This document shows, in pieces, positions 47,478 to 57,310 of a stretch of DNA of 64,000 nt. The notes below the pieces were generated by a model that saw only the letters and a program-made list of their open reading frames with translations, ran no database searches and had not been told where the DNA came from. The position numbers and the translations under genes were made by a program. Position 1 is the first letter of the stretch, and the number at the start of each line of letters is the position of its first letter. Source of the DNA: Miscanthus floridulus (Eukaryota > Streptophyta > Magnoliopsida > Poales > Poaceae); contig NC_089582.1 in the NCBI RefSeq assembly GCF_019320115.1, positions 116,442,637 to 116,506,636 of the forward strand, read 5' to 3'.

Positions 47478-48605
47478 CCGTCCTGTCTTCCTCTCATCTT
47501 TGCCCTTTTGAGCATTCTGATTGGGGTTCTTATTTGGTGCCTGACCCTGTTGTTGATTAGCAGGGGCCTTCTGATAATTTTGATTAGCCTGCCTAGGATA
47601 TGGACATTCCCTAGAGAAATGACCAGTTCTTCCACAATTGTAACACGGATAGTTGTGACCCTGGGATGTTGGAGCATTGCCACCAGGAGCATTGGTTGAC
47701 TATGAACCCGGATAGGTTATAGCAGGACGGACATTTGACTGTTGCGCAGCTTGGAACTACGGTGGACGATAAGGAGGACGATTATGATGTACTGGATGAT
47801 AAATCACCCTCTGCCTCTTCTGATTTCCACCAAAAGATCCAGATGGCACACTCTTTTTCTTTTTAAGCTCCTTATGCTGCCGATACTTTGATTCTGAAGC
47901 AATTGCAATATTTACTGCCTCATGGTAAGTAACATTGGTGCAAGTGGTCATCATAGTCTGCAACTTGGTATTTAGACCTCTCATAAACCACCACTTCTTC
48001 TTGGCATCAGTATTGACATGTTCGGATGCATATTGGGACAGATGATTAAATCTTCCCACATACTGCATCACGGTTTGATCTCCTTGTTTCAAAGCAAGGA
48101 ATTCATCTAGCTTCATAGCCATCACTCCTTTAGGGATATAATGGGCTCTGAAGGCAATACAGAACTCAGCCCAAGTTATTGGAATACCAGCAGGTTGCAT
48201 AGCCACTAAGTTTGCCCACCAAGCACTTGCTGCTCCTCTAAGTTGTTGGGCGGCAAACGTAGGTTTCTGATACTCCGTGCATGGGATAAGGTCAAATTTC
48301 TGCTCCATGGTTCGAAGCCAGTCATCAGCCTCCAATGGTTCATCTGCCTTAGTGAACACTAGGGGTCTTGTGTCTGTGAAATCAACATATGTAGCCTCTT
48401 GTCGGTTATGGTGGCGTCCACGGTTTTCGTACATCTGATTCTGATTACTCTAGGCCATCTCATGAAGCAAACGAGAATTTTCAGCCGTCACATTGACAAG
48501 TGCGGTTATAGCATCAGCTAAATTGGTTAGAACTGGTGGCGGATCTAGAATACCATCCTCATCTTGTGAAGTTCCAGGAATATACGAACCTCGCGTACGA
48601 CGCAT
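47478..48605 (-). pseudogene. Tekay-like gag with CCHC zinc knuckle (three nonsense breaks)
   Basis: The likely ATG is at 48605 (MRRTRGSYIPGTSQDED), as the frame is open from there and shared with pol. The capsid-like Retrotrans_gag domain shows FDLIPCTEYQKPTFAAQQL, GAASAWWANL, EFCIAFRAHYIP and MKLDEFLALKQGDQTVMQY (48330-48060). A basic linker follows, then [14 protein letters not shown] (CX2CX4HX4C) at 47645-47604. In-frame TAG codons are at 48452, 47759 and 47702. No frameshift was found. It would form virus-like particles and bind element RNA. Confidence 0.85.
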
Positions 48606-48781
48606 CTGCTCATAATAAACCAAACTTTATTCACATGTCTTTATTAAATTGTACCAAAGCTTACTCTAGACACATTACAAAGAGTTTACTAATGTACAAA
48701 CAAACCCACGAGTACGAGAACAAAACTACTTAACTTAACTAGAGCTACTATTATACAACTCTACTCTTTTCCTTAATTTCT

Positions 48782-49351
48782 TCAAACTTCAGGCTCGGTA
48801 TCCATTCCGGAATTATTACCGCCTTTATCATCGCTTTCATCGATCATTACTAATTCTTCAGGATCTTCTTCTTCTTCCTCTCCCGATTCATCATCATTGG
48901 CAAGGATGACACCGGGGTCCATTGCATCCGCTTGAGGCTCATGATTCGGATTTAGTAGATTGCTAAGCCTATGAACCTCCTCATGTAGATACGTATTATG
49001 TTCTTCTAAATCTTCTACATAGAATTCTAGCTCATGAGTTCTAGCTCTAGCTACATTTTCCCTGTGCCAAGCTTCATTTCTTCCTTCCACCATACGAACT
49101 AACATACTTTCGCAGTTCCTATGTGCAGTGGTGAGCTGCCTCAATTGACCCTGTAATTCTCCTATTTGTATAACATCCAAAGCCCTATCTCTAGTAGATT
49201 GTGCTAACTCCATAGAAACCCTCAGTATCTCTGCTTGGGGATCAGGCCTAGAACTGCTGCTACTGGCACCATCATTTCTAGGGGCAAGTTGGTGACGAGG
49301 AACTCCTTTGGGTCCGGTGGACTTACGGGGCGTCATCTTGACACGAGCCAT
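48782..49351 (-). CDS. Chromovirus upstream ORF: histone H3 tail-like N-terminus, coiled coil, acidic tail
   Basis: An intact 189-codon ORF in a different frame from gag-pol, between the PBS and gag. I start it at the ATG at 49351 (context CAGTATGGC, A at -3 and G at +4) rather than the weaker in-frame ATG at 49393. The protein begins MARVKMTPRKSTGPKGVPR then HQLAPR. Against the plant H3 N-terminus about 16 of 25 positions agree, with one extra residue; K4, T6, R8, K9, S10, T11, G12 and K14 are kept. A Ser-rich linker (about 29-34), a predicted coiled coil (about 40-133) and an acidic region (about 145-189, with GEEEEEDPEE) follow. There is no histone fold, so it is not a histone gene. Function unknown; a chromatin-directed accessory role is inferred. 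The gag ATG lies 177 nt beyond its stop. Confidence 0.75.
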   Translation of the reverse strand: MARVKMTPRKSTGPKGVPRHQLAPRNDGASSSSSRPDPQAEILRVSMELAQSTRDRALDVIQIGELQGQLRQLTTAHRNCESMLVRMVEGRNEAWHRENVARARTHELEFYVEDLEEHNTYLHEEVHRLSNLLNPNHEPQADAMDPGVILANDDESGEEEEEDPEELVMIDESDDKGGNNSGMDTEPEV

Positions 49352-49738
49352 ACTGTAGGTAGCCAATTTAATCCAAGTAAGACCATTGATCAAAATCCAG
49401 AAAGTAGCTAAGATGGTTTACATTCCTCAAACCAGACTCACTACTTAACTCCAGACTAAGAGGTGAAGGAAGTAACAAGTGAATTATTCCTGATGCATGA
49501 ATCGTTCTTACGAACAAAAACATCAAAAATTTATAATGCACATAAACAACATTTATTTTTATATAGGGCATAGTATAATTACTACATCACACAAAAACCT
49601 TTTTAATCAAATAGGGAAGGGTGAGAAAGAAATAAGATAAGTCAGAAGCAATTTGGACTAAATTACCAAGTTAAATTTAGTCATCCAAATCGTTTTGAAG
49701 TTTTTGTAAAACAATACAACAAAACCTTGTAACGATTG

Positions 49739-49750
49739 CTCTGATACCAT
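49739..49750 (-). other. Primer binding site, initiator tRNA-Met type
   Basis: The minus strand reads TGGTATCAGAGC, two bases from the LTR at 49753. It is identical to the PBS of the LARD-like element. The leader from here to 49352 has no gene. It ends in CTACAG just before the upstream ORF, a possible splice acceptor. Confidence 0.93.
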
Positions 49751-49752
49751 TC

Positions 49753-52700
49753 TGTGGCAGAACCTCCTAAGTTATAGGGCCCACATGCACCTGTCACTGT
49801 CTGGCGACCTCTGACATCTATGCATATGTTTCCATGAACTTAAAAAGACTGTCGGGTGTCCTCGGGGAACCCTGAATCATCCACGATTTCCGAGTAGGAT
49901 CATGTTACAGAGTCATTGTAGTATTACAACATTTATTCAAATATTAAAACCAGAGTAAAAACAACGGAAGTCTTACGATAACATAGTTTACAAACCAGTT
50001 ATTTCAAACCTTACAAACTAAGTTCTTTAATTATTACAAACCATAGTAGTAGTGGAGTGGCATGATTAATATATACATAACACACAAAATAAACATCCTG
50101 CCCAAGGATCACACATTTACTTCTCATCGTCAGAACGAACGATAGTCATGCAGCACGATCCAAAATAGATCTGCTCATGAGGCTCACCTGCAACAAGGGG
50201 TCAATGAACCCTGAGTACAAAAGTACTCAACAAGACTTATCCGAAATATTAACTGATAAACTCAGTAATGCAGGCTCAGGGATTCAAGGTATAGCTTTAA
50301 CAATGATCAAAGTTCTTTTGCGTAGAAGCTCTTTTAACAACATTCTTTATATAGAAAACTTCCAAGAATTATATACAAAGCTGACACGATCCGCACTGAG
50401 ATCATGAAACTTCATATTCAGTACCTTCACAAGCCTTATTCAAGTTCTGGTTTTTAATTCTATGATGATGAACAGTGAGTTGAGTCTCCTTAACCGAGGA
50501 GCAACGACGATTCGAATCGATTATAAACCCAGCTGGGAATTCCAGACCACACGACATACGCAGGTCCCTGACCTCCATATACCAACCTACCCTCGGATCC
50601 TCTAAAACAAGAACGGGTCCGCGCCACCCGAGAACACAGTACTCCACCATTCCAGCCCATGGCCACGTGGGTACACGCTATTCCCGCCATCTCTCCACTC
50701 TCAGTGCACGAGTAGCCATTCTCGTAATAGAATTGCCAAGTTCAGGCTTACCGGAGTATGTGGTTAGTACTACAAATTCTCACCTCATGCAATTCAACAA
50801 CGGACATGCCTTAATCGACACAGGCGGAAAGAACCCGCTCACAAGACCTCCATGTCTGGTGGCTCACACACACCGAGTCCACCCGGTCTAGATTTATTAC
50901 TCCACATTCTCATATCACATGCTAACATAATTAACCAATGTTCCATTTAAAACTAGCAGGTGGCAGGTAGTCACCCGACTTTCATCGTTCTACGCATAGC
51001 TAAGCAAAACTAGGCATATACGAATTTAAAACAGGTAATATGGTAAATATGGAATAATAAGGGTGGTAATGCACCAATTAGGCTTTTACTTAACTCCTAA
51101 TCACTTAATGCAGTAACAGAAAGCAAAAGCGAAATTAATTTATAAAATACAAGGTAGGGTTGTATGCATCCGGGGCTTGCTTTCGTTGACGGAAAAGTCC
51201 GATTCCTGCGACGTTACACAAGTATTCGATCCGACTTCAACAGACGGATAAACTTCTTCCACGACTTGATTAACTACCATGTGTTCACCTTCGTTCACTA
51301 CACGTAATAACAATGCCATGTTTAACATGATGCGGAATACGAAATATGATGCTTGATGATGGATGCAAAGTTAATAATTTGAATACAACTTTCCTTTGCG
51401 GTACAGTTGCAAGTCAAACAAACTAAAACTTTTTCGTAACACATATATCAACTACCAAGGATCATTAACAACAAATGACCCGAGGTCATCACTCAATTCC
51501 AAAAGTCCAAACAAAAACCTAAATCATTAAAGGTTACTATTTGCTTTTATGAATTAATTATTTAATTCAAAATTATAAAATAAATCAACTTATTCTATTT
51601 GAGCTCAAAATTTTAGTACATGTTCATTACATGTTAACTAAGTGGCAAAACAAATTTCATAATTTTTGGATAAATAAATAAGCCTAGAAAAATAATGGAA
51701 ATCCATTTATGAATAAATTGAGCAATTTTTATCACATTTAAAAATTACTGAAAAACACTATTTCATATTTTTCTTAAATACTATACCTCACAGAGAAGTC
51801 ACTCAAAAATTTTCATAATTTTTGGAGCTCTAAATAAATCTACACAAAAATAACAAAAACAGACACTATTCATTCAAATCTGAAAATAGAAAAATTCATT
51901 TTGAACGTTGAGTCACTGACATGGTGACCCCACCTGTCATCTTCTACCTCCCGCGTGTTGACTACGACGACGACGGCGCTGACCGGCGCAAACTCACTGA
52001 CGGTGAGATCAACGGCGACGACCAACGTACCAAAATGACCACATCATCCCGGCGCATCGACTGAAGGCGCTAGCTAGACGAATTACTACGAGTTACGAGC
52101 TTGGCGTCGGCCATGGCGGACGCGGTGGCTCGGCAGTGCTATGCCGGCGAAACAAAGCCAAAAATGGGGAAACAGAGGGCATGGGAAGGTCCAGTAGCTC
52201 ACCACGAACACTACAGAGCAGAAAGCAAGGCTGGAGAAGCAGCGTAGACGCAGGTCGACGTGAACAGCAACGGCGGCGGAGCAAGGATCGTCGGTGACGG
52301 TGTGCCGGTGACTGCAGTGGATAAAACAGCCAATCAACAGCGAAATGAGCACTACAGCATCGAGACGAAGCTAAAGATACACCAATCAAGGGCAACGGCT
52401 CACCGACGGGCTCTGGCCACGGAGATGCGCATGCGACGGTGAGGTTACCGGCCGTGAGGAAGAAGGCGATGAAACTCGAGTTCCCGGTGAAGACAAGCCA
52501 AATTGATGGGTCAGATGGACGCGCAAGGTTCAGGTGGAGCTGGGACTAGCTTATCAGCGACGGTGGAGCACAACAACGACGGCACGGGCTCGCCGGAGAT
52601 GGAGCAGCGGCGACAGGAAAAACAGAGAACGAAGAAAGAAGAACGGCGGCGGCTCCAGAGCTTTATAGGGCAGCCAAGGAAGCGCAAAGAAGCCACGACG

Positions 52701-53346
52701 AAGCCTTCAACGCGCCAACGCGACGCCCAGACGGCCACGCGCGCGACTGGAAGCAAGCCGAAGCTCACCGGCGGTGTAGTGCAAGCGGTGAACACTGTTC
52801 ATCAAAATTACAAGTTTGCCATTCATCAAAATTCACAAATTACTCTCAAATTTTCATAACAACTCAAAAATCTCCAAAAATAAAAGTTGTTCAAAATCAA
52901 AAGTTCTACAACTTTGCTTTTATAACCATCTCCTAATTCGGTCTAGATTTTGAAATGAACTTTTGAATTTGAATAGGGAAATTTACCGAATTACGCCTTT
53001 TTGATTTACTAAAAAATTTTCTAAACAACTTGAAAAACTCCAAAAACAAACTTTGTATAACTTGCCAAGCTCTACACTTTTGCTTTTGGGCCCAACCCCA
53101 AAATATGCTTAAATTTTGAAATGGATTTTCAGGGTAGGATTTAAATGTTGAAAAGCGGGGTTTTCTCGAAAAATTCAAAATCCAAACAAACATTGAACTT
53201 GAGTCAAACAATACATTGCAACACATACCACATAAATATAAACTTGTATTAGTGTATGCACCTCAAAGTTTCACCAAATGCCAAATGCTTTGCAATGCAT
53301 ATGATGACATGTTAGATTTTAATATTTAAACACCCGAGGTGTTACA
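49753..53346 (-). repeat. Tekay-like LTR (sense 5' LTR)
   Basis: It starts TGTGGCAGAACC and ends TGTTACA on the plus strand, with the sense strand running from 53346 down. It contains the element promoter near 52665. It is nearly identical to 40355-43947. Confidence 0.95.
52661..52670 (-). promoter_or_regulatory. TATA box of the chromovirus LTR promoter
   Basis: The minus strand reads CCCTATAAAG, about 680 bp inside the LTR and at the edge of its GC-rich block. The same box is in the other LTR at about 43263-43270. Transcription from here would give a U3 of about 0.7 kb and a very long R-U5 of nearly 2.9 kb before the PBS. Confidence 0.6.
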
Positions 53347-53489
53347 CCGACGATGATGAGGAGGCTGATGAGGCAGTCGTGAAGCTGATAGAAGCGGCGG
53401 AGGGCCCCAGCACGGCGCTGGCCAAGCTATTCGAAGAGGAGGTGGTCTCTCCCCCGCCGTCTGCCGATGCTAGAGGCCCTGAGCCTTGA
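53347..53489 (+). pseudogene. Tat aORF, 3' end of the last exon
   Basis: Directly after the chromovirus target duplication the acidic frame continues as DDDEEADEAVVKLIEAAEG and ends in TGA at 53487-53489. The frame before the insertion (GYVLP) joins it once the nested element and one copy of the 5-bp duplication are set aside. The following bases to about 54060 are the convergent 3' UTRs of the aORF and of pol, with a run of 13 G at 53979-53991. Confidence 0.8.
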
Positions 53490-54061
53490 CCTGGGCCCAA
53501 GAGGCCATGTAAATAGAATAGGGATTAACTTTGTATCGTAACGCTTGTGGCCGTCGAGGCCTCTTTTTAACGTACTCGTGTTTCTTAATCATTTTTCTTG
53601 TATTTCCGAGCCTCTGCCCTCTGTTGTGTCTGATCAAATTTCTTTTGCAAAAAACCTCCTTGGAGCCTAAGCCGCCCCTTGGGCGAAAGGTGGTGAGGGA
53701 GTGCCATAGCCTGAGGGCATAGGCCGTCTCACGACTCTACCGGCCTTCCGTCCTTGGAACAGACTTTTTCGGTCCTTGGGTTTTTTACAACCGATTCGTC
53801 AGAGCGTGCTAGAGAGTTTGGCATAGGAATTTTTTCAAAAAATGACTTAAAGAAATGGTGCGTGGGACTTAGGGGGGAGTCCCCCATCTAGCCCCCGAGG
53901 GAGGCTTGGTTCTGCAGAGGTAGAGCCAAGTCTCCCTTACAGTGTTATCGTATTGCTGAGACCCGCGATGGGCTCGATGGGGGGGGGGGGGTTCTCGAAA
54001 AATTAGAACAACTAAAGAACGCTTCTCAATTGTATTCTGAGAAACAATATATACAATGCTT

Positions 54062-55130
54062 GGAAATTTAAGGGTAAAAGCAACGTAGTTGTTCTATGTT
54101 CCAAGCGTTGGTGAAGATTTTGCCCCTCTTGTTGGCTAGCTTGTAGGTCCCGGGCTTCAGCACTTGGGCGACGATGTATGGTCCTTCCCATGGTGGGGTC
54201 AACTTGTGGCGGCCCTTGTTGCTCTGTGTCAACCTCAACACCAGGTCGGCTACCTTCAAGTCTCAGCTTCGAATGCGCCGGGCCTGATAGCGCTGTAGGG
54301 CTTGCTGGTATTTGGCCGAGTGCAGCAGCGCAACGTCTTGGGCTTCCTCCAGTTGGTCGAGGGCGTCCTCGCGGGTGGTGCGGTTGCTTTGCTCGTTGTA
54401 GGCCTATAGCCTCGGGGAACCATATTCCAAGTCGGTGGGGAGGATGGCTTCGGCTCCATAGACCAGGAAGAAAGGTGTGAACCCCGTGGCTTGGCTTGGA
54501 GTGTTCCTTAGGCTCCAGATGACCGATGGGAGTTTGGCGAGCCATTTCCTGCCAAACTTCTTCAACCGGTTGTAAATTCTTAGCTTGAGGCCTTGTAGGA
54601 TCATGCCATTGGCACATTCTATTTGGACATTGGTCCTTGGGTGTCCTACGGCTGACCAGGCCACATGGATGTGGTGGTCATCGCAGAATGTCAAGAATTT
54701 TTTGCTGGTGAACTGTGTCCCGTTGTCGGTGATGATGGTGTTAGGGACCCCGAACCTATAGATAATGTCAGTGAAGAATAGCACTGCTTGCTTGGATTTG
54801 ATTTGGTTGATCGGACGAGCCTCGATCCATTTGGAGAACTTATCGATTGCTACCAGTAGATGGGTGTAGCCCTCGGGGGCCCTCTACAGAGGCCTGACCA
54901 TGTCAAGCCCCCACACAGCAAATAGCCATGTAATGGGGATGGTTTGGAGGGCTAGGGCCGAGAGGTGCGTCTGCCGAGCATAGTACTGGCATCCCTCGTA
55001 GGAGCGTACTAGCTTGGTGGCGTCGGCAACCGTCGTTGGCCAGTAGAACCCTTGGTGGAAAGCATTTTTGATGAGCGTCCGAGGCACTGCATGGTGCCCG
55101 CAGGCCCCTGCATGCAAGTCCCACAGTAGG
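54062..55130 (-). pseudogene. Tat element integrase (broken)
   Basis: An HHCC-type zinc region (FHQGFYWPTTVADATKLV, CQYYARQTH) lies near 55117-54940. The catalytic core has VWGLDMVRP, then IITDNGTQFTSKKF near 54725 and a Glu in IECANGMILQG near 54610, completing D,D-35-E with C where R is usual after the Glu. The end part LVLRLTQSNKGRHKLTPPWEGPYIV (54259-54068) is the integrase C-terminal domain. TAG at about 54405 and TGA near 54260 interrupt the frame. The function was insertion of element DNA into chromosomes. Confidence 0.82.
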
Positions 55131-55479
55131 GCTTGGCCTGCCTCGGTGGTGATGCATCGTTGGAGGACACCGGAGGGACTTCGCCTGTAAAATTCGTCAT
55201 TGCAGAGGATGTAAGTTTTGGCTTGCCACGCAAGCCATCGGGCTTTGGTCCAGTCACTAGGAAGCTATCCCTGAGCGAGCCAATCAAGGAATGGGACTCG
55301 CCAGTCCATGTCCTAGTCGGTCTAGGGAGGCTCTGTGTTGACTTCCATGACCTTGGGCTCGGCCAAAGGAGTCTCAGCGGCAAAGGGGCATTGAGCCCCG
55401 CCGTGGGTTCGACCGATGGGCCCTCCTCTGCTACCGAGGCGTAGTCAATGGAAGGTTTGTGGAGGTCCCTGGCAAAGAC

Positions 55480-55872
55480 GTTCGGGGGGACCGGAGCCCA
55501 TGCCAAGGCCATCTTTGCCAGTTCATTGGCGGCCTCGTTGTACTTCCACGTGATGTGGTTGAGTTCGAGACCGTCGAACTTGTCTTCTAGGCGACGTACC
55601 AACTTGTAGTATGCCTCCATTTTGGGGTTGAGGTAGTTCGACTCCTTCATGACTTGATCGACAATGAGCTGCGAGTTGCCCTGGACGTCGAGACGCCGTA
55701 CCCCAAGTTCGATGGCGACTTGCAAGCCATTGACGAGGGCCTCATACTTGGCCGCGTTGTTGGAGGCGGCGAAGTGGAGCCACACCATGTAGCGCATGTG
55801 TACTCCGAGGGGTGAGATGAAGAGTAGACCCACGCTTGCCCCGGTCTTTGTTAGAGACCCATCGAAATACAT
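55480..55872 (-). pseudogene. Second, archaeal-type RNase H of the Tat element
   Basis: YFDGSLTKTGASVGLLFISP, NNAAKYEALVNGLQVAIELG, VQGNSQLIVDQV and YNEAANELAKMA mark an RNase H with D, E and D active-site positions. It is separate from the gypsy RNase H at about 56310-55900. Tat elements are known to carry such a second, archaeal-like RNase H between pol RNase H and integrase. The domain itself is uninterrupted, though the frame around it has stops. Confidence 0.78.
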
Positions 55873-55899
55873 GGTCCAGTATTCTGTCTAAATTTGAGC

Positions 55900-57150
55900 A
55901 GGTGGCAGTTGGGTGTCGGTCCACTCAGCCACAAAATCGGCCAAGACCTGAGACTTAATCGCTTTTCGAGGTGCAAAAGTCAAGGCTTCCCCCATAAGCT
56001 CGATGGCCCACTTGGCTATCCTACCCGAGGCCTCCCGATTATGGACTATCTCCCAAGGGGAAAGACGATACCACGGTCATTGGGTGGGACTCGAAGTAGT
56101 GACGCAGCTTGCGCTGGGCTAGGACTATGGCATAGACCAGCTTCTAGATGTGGGGGTAGCGTGTTTTGGTCTCGGAGAGCACTTCGCTGATGAAGTAAAC
56201 AGGTCATTGGATGGGTAGAGCATGCCCTTCTTCCTGCCTCTCTACCACTACGGTAGCGCTGACCACTTGGGTCATTGCGGCGACATAGAGTAAGAGGGCC
56301 TTGTCCATGGCCGGTGGTACCAGGATGGGAGGATTGGTGAGCAATGTTTTGAGCCTATCGAGGGCTTCTTCAGCCTCAGGGGTCCAAGAAAAGCGTTCAG
56401 ATTTTCTCAAGAGGCGGTACAGAGGCAAGCCTTTTTCGTTGAGGCACGAGATGGAGTGACTCAGGGCCGCAAGGCATCCCATGACCCTCTGCACTCCCTT
56501 GAGGTCTCGGATTGGTCCCATGCTGGTTACGGCCGATACCTTCTCCAGGTTGGCCTTAATGCCACGTTCTGAGACTATGAACCCTAAGAGCATGCCTTGG
56601 GGAACCCCAAACACACACTTCTTGGGGTTGAGCTTGATGCCCTTCTCTCTGAGGCATTTGAAGGCTATCTCCAGGTCATCGATGAGATCCCTGGCCTTTC
56701 TGGACTTGACCATGATGTCATCCACATAGGCCTCGATGGTTCGCCCAATGTGCTCGCCAAAACCCTAGGTCATGCACCGCTGGTATGTGGCTCCTGTGTT
56801 TCTGAGGCCAAAAGGCATAGTCACGTAGCAGTACATGCCGAACGGTGTGATAAAAGAAGTCGCGAGCTGGTCGGACTCTTTCATCTTGATTTGATGGTAA
56901 CTAGAGTACGCATTAAGGAAAGATAGAGTCTCACATTCTGCAGTGGAGTCAACGATTTGATCGATTCAGGGTAATGGGAAGGGGACTTTTGGACAGGCTT
57001 TATTCAAACCGGTGTAATCTACACACATCCTCCACTTCCCATTTTTCTTCTTGACCAACATAGGGCTAGCTAACCACTCTGGATGGGATACCTCCTTGAT
57101 GAATCTGGCCGCCAAGAGCTTCTGCAACTCCTCGCCAATGGTCCTACGTT
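55900..57150 (-). pseudogene. Tat element reverse transcriptase and gypsy RNase H
   Basis: RT begins near 57140 (PEWLANPMLVKKKNGKWRMC, VDYTGLNKACP) with the catalytic EAYVDDIMVKS at about 56730-56700, then LNPKKCVFGVPQGMLLGF and FSWTPEAEEALDRLK. The RNase H remnant follows: LLLYVAAMTQ, VYFISEVLSETKTRY, FAPRKAIKSQVLADFVAEW. Frame breaks: several stops between 57000 and 56730, TAG at about 56205 and others. The YVDD motif is intact. Confidence 0.82.
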
Positions 57151-57310
57151 TTTCCTTATCGAATCAGCGTAGGCGCTGCTTCACTAGCCAGGAGCCGGCC
57201 CGGATGTCCAAGGCATGCTCGGTGACCTCCCTCGATATGCCCGGCATGTCCGAGGGACTCCACACGAACATATCGGCATTAGCGCGGAGAAAGTCGATGA
57301 GCACGGCTGC

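Larger units (their letters stand above)
40355..53346 (-). mobile_element. Tekay-like chromovirus (Ty3/gypsy), 12,992 bp, full length
   Basis: LTRs of 3593 and 3594 bp bound a 5805-bp interior. CCAAC (40350-40354) and CCGAC (53347-53351) are the target duplication with one CpG-type change. PBS, PPT, an upstream ORF, single-frame gag-pol and a C-terminal chromodomain are all present on the minus strand. Long LTRs plus chromodomain fit the Tekay/Del clade. It inserted in the last exon of the Tat aORF. About 15 differences in the first 570 bp of the LTR pair (2-3%, nearly all transitions) make it younger than the Tat host element. Confidence 0.93.

Noticed and set aside
47209..47699. Plus-strand frames opposite chromovirus protease and gag
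   Set aside because: Shadows of the gag-pol frame. The minus strand has protease and zinc-knuckle motifs.
48782..49351. Could the H3-like ORF be a captured, complete histone H3 gene?
   Set aside because: Similarity stops after about 25 residues. What follows is a coiled coil and an acidic tail, with no histone-fold helices, so only the tail is represented.
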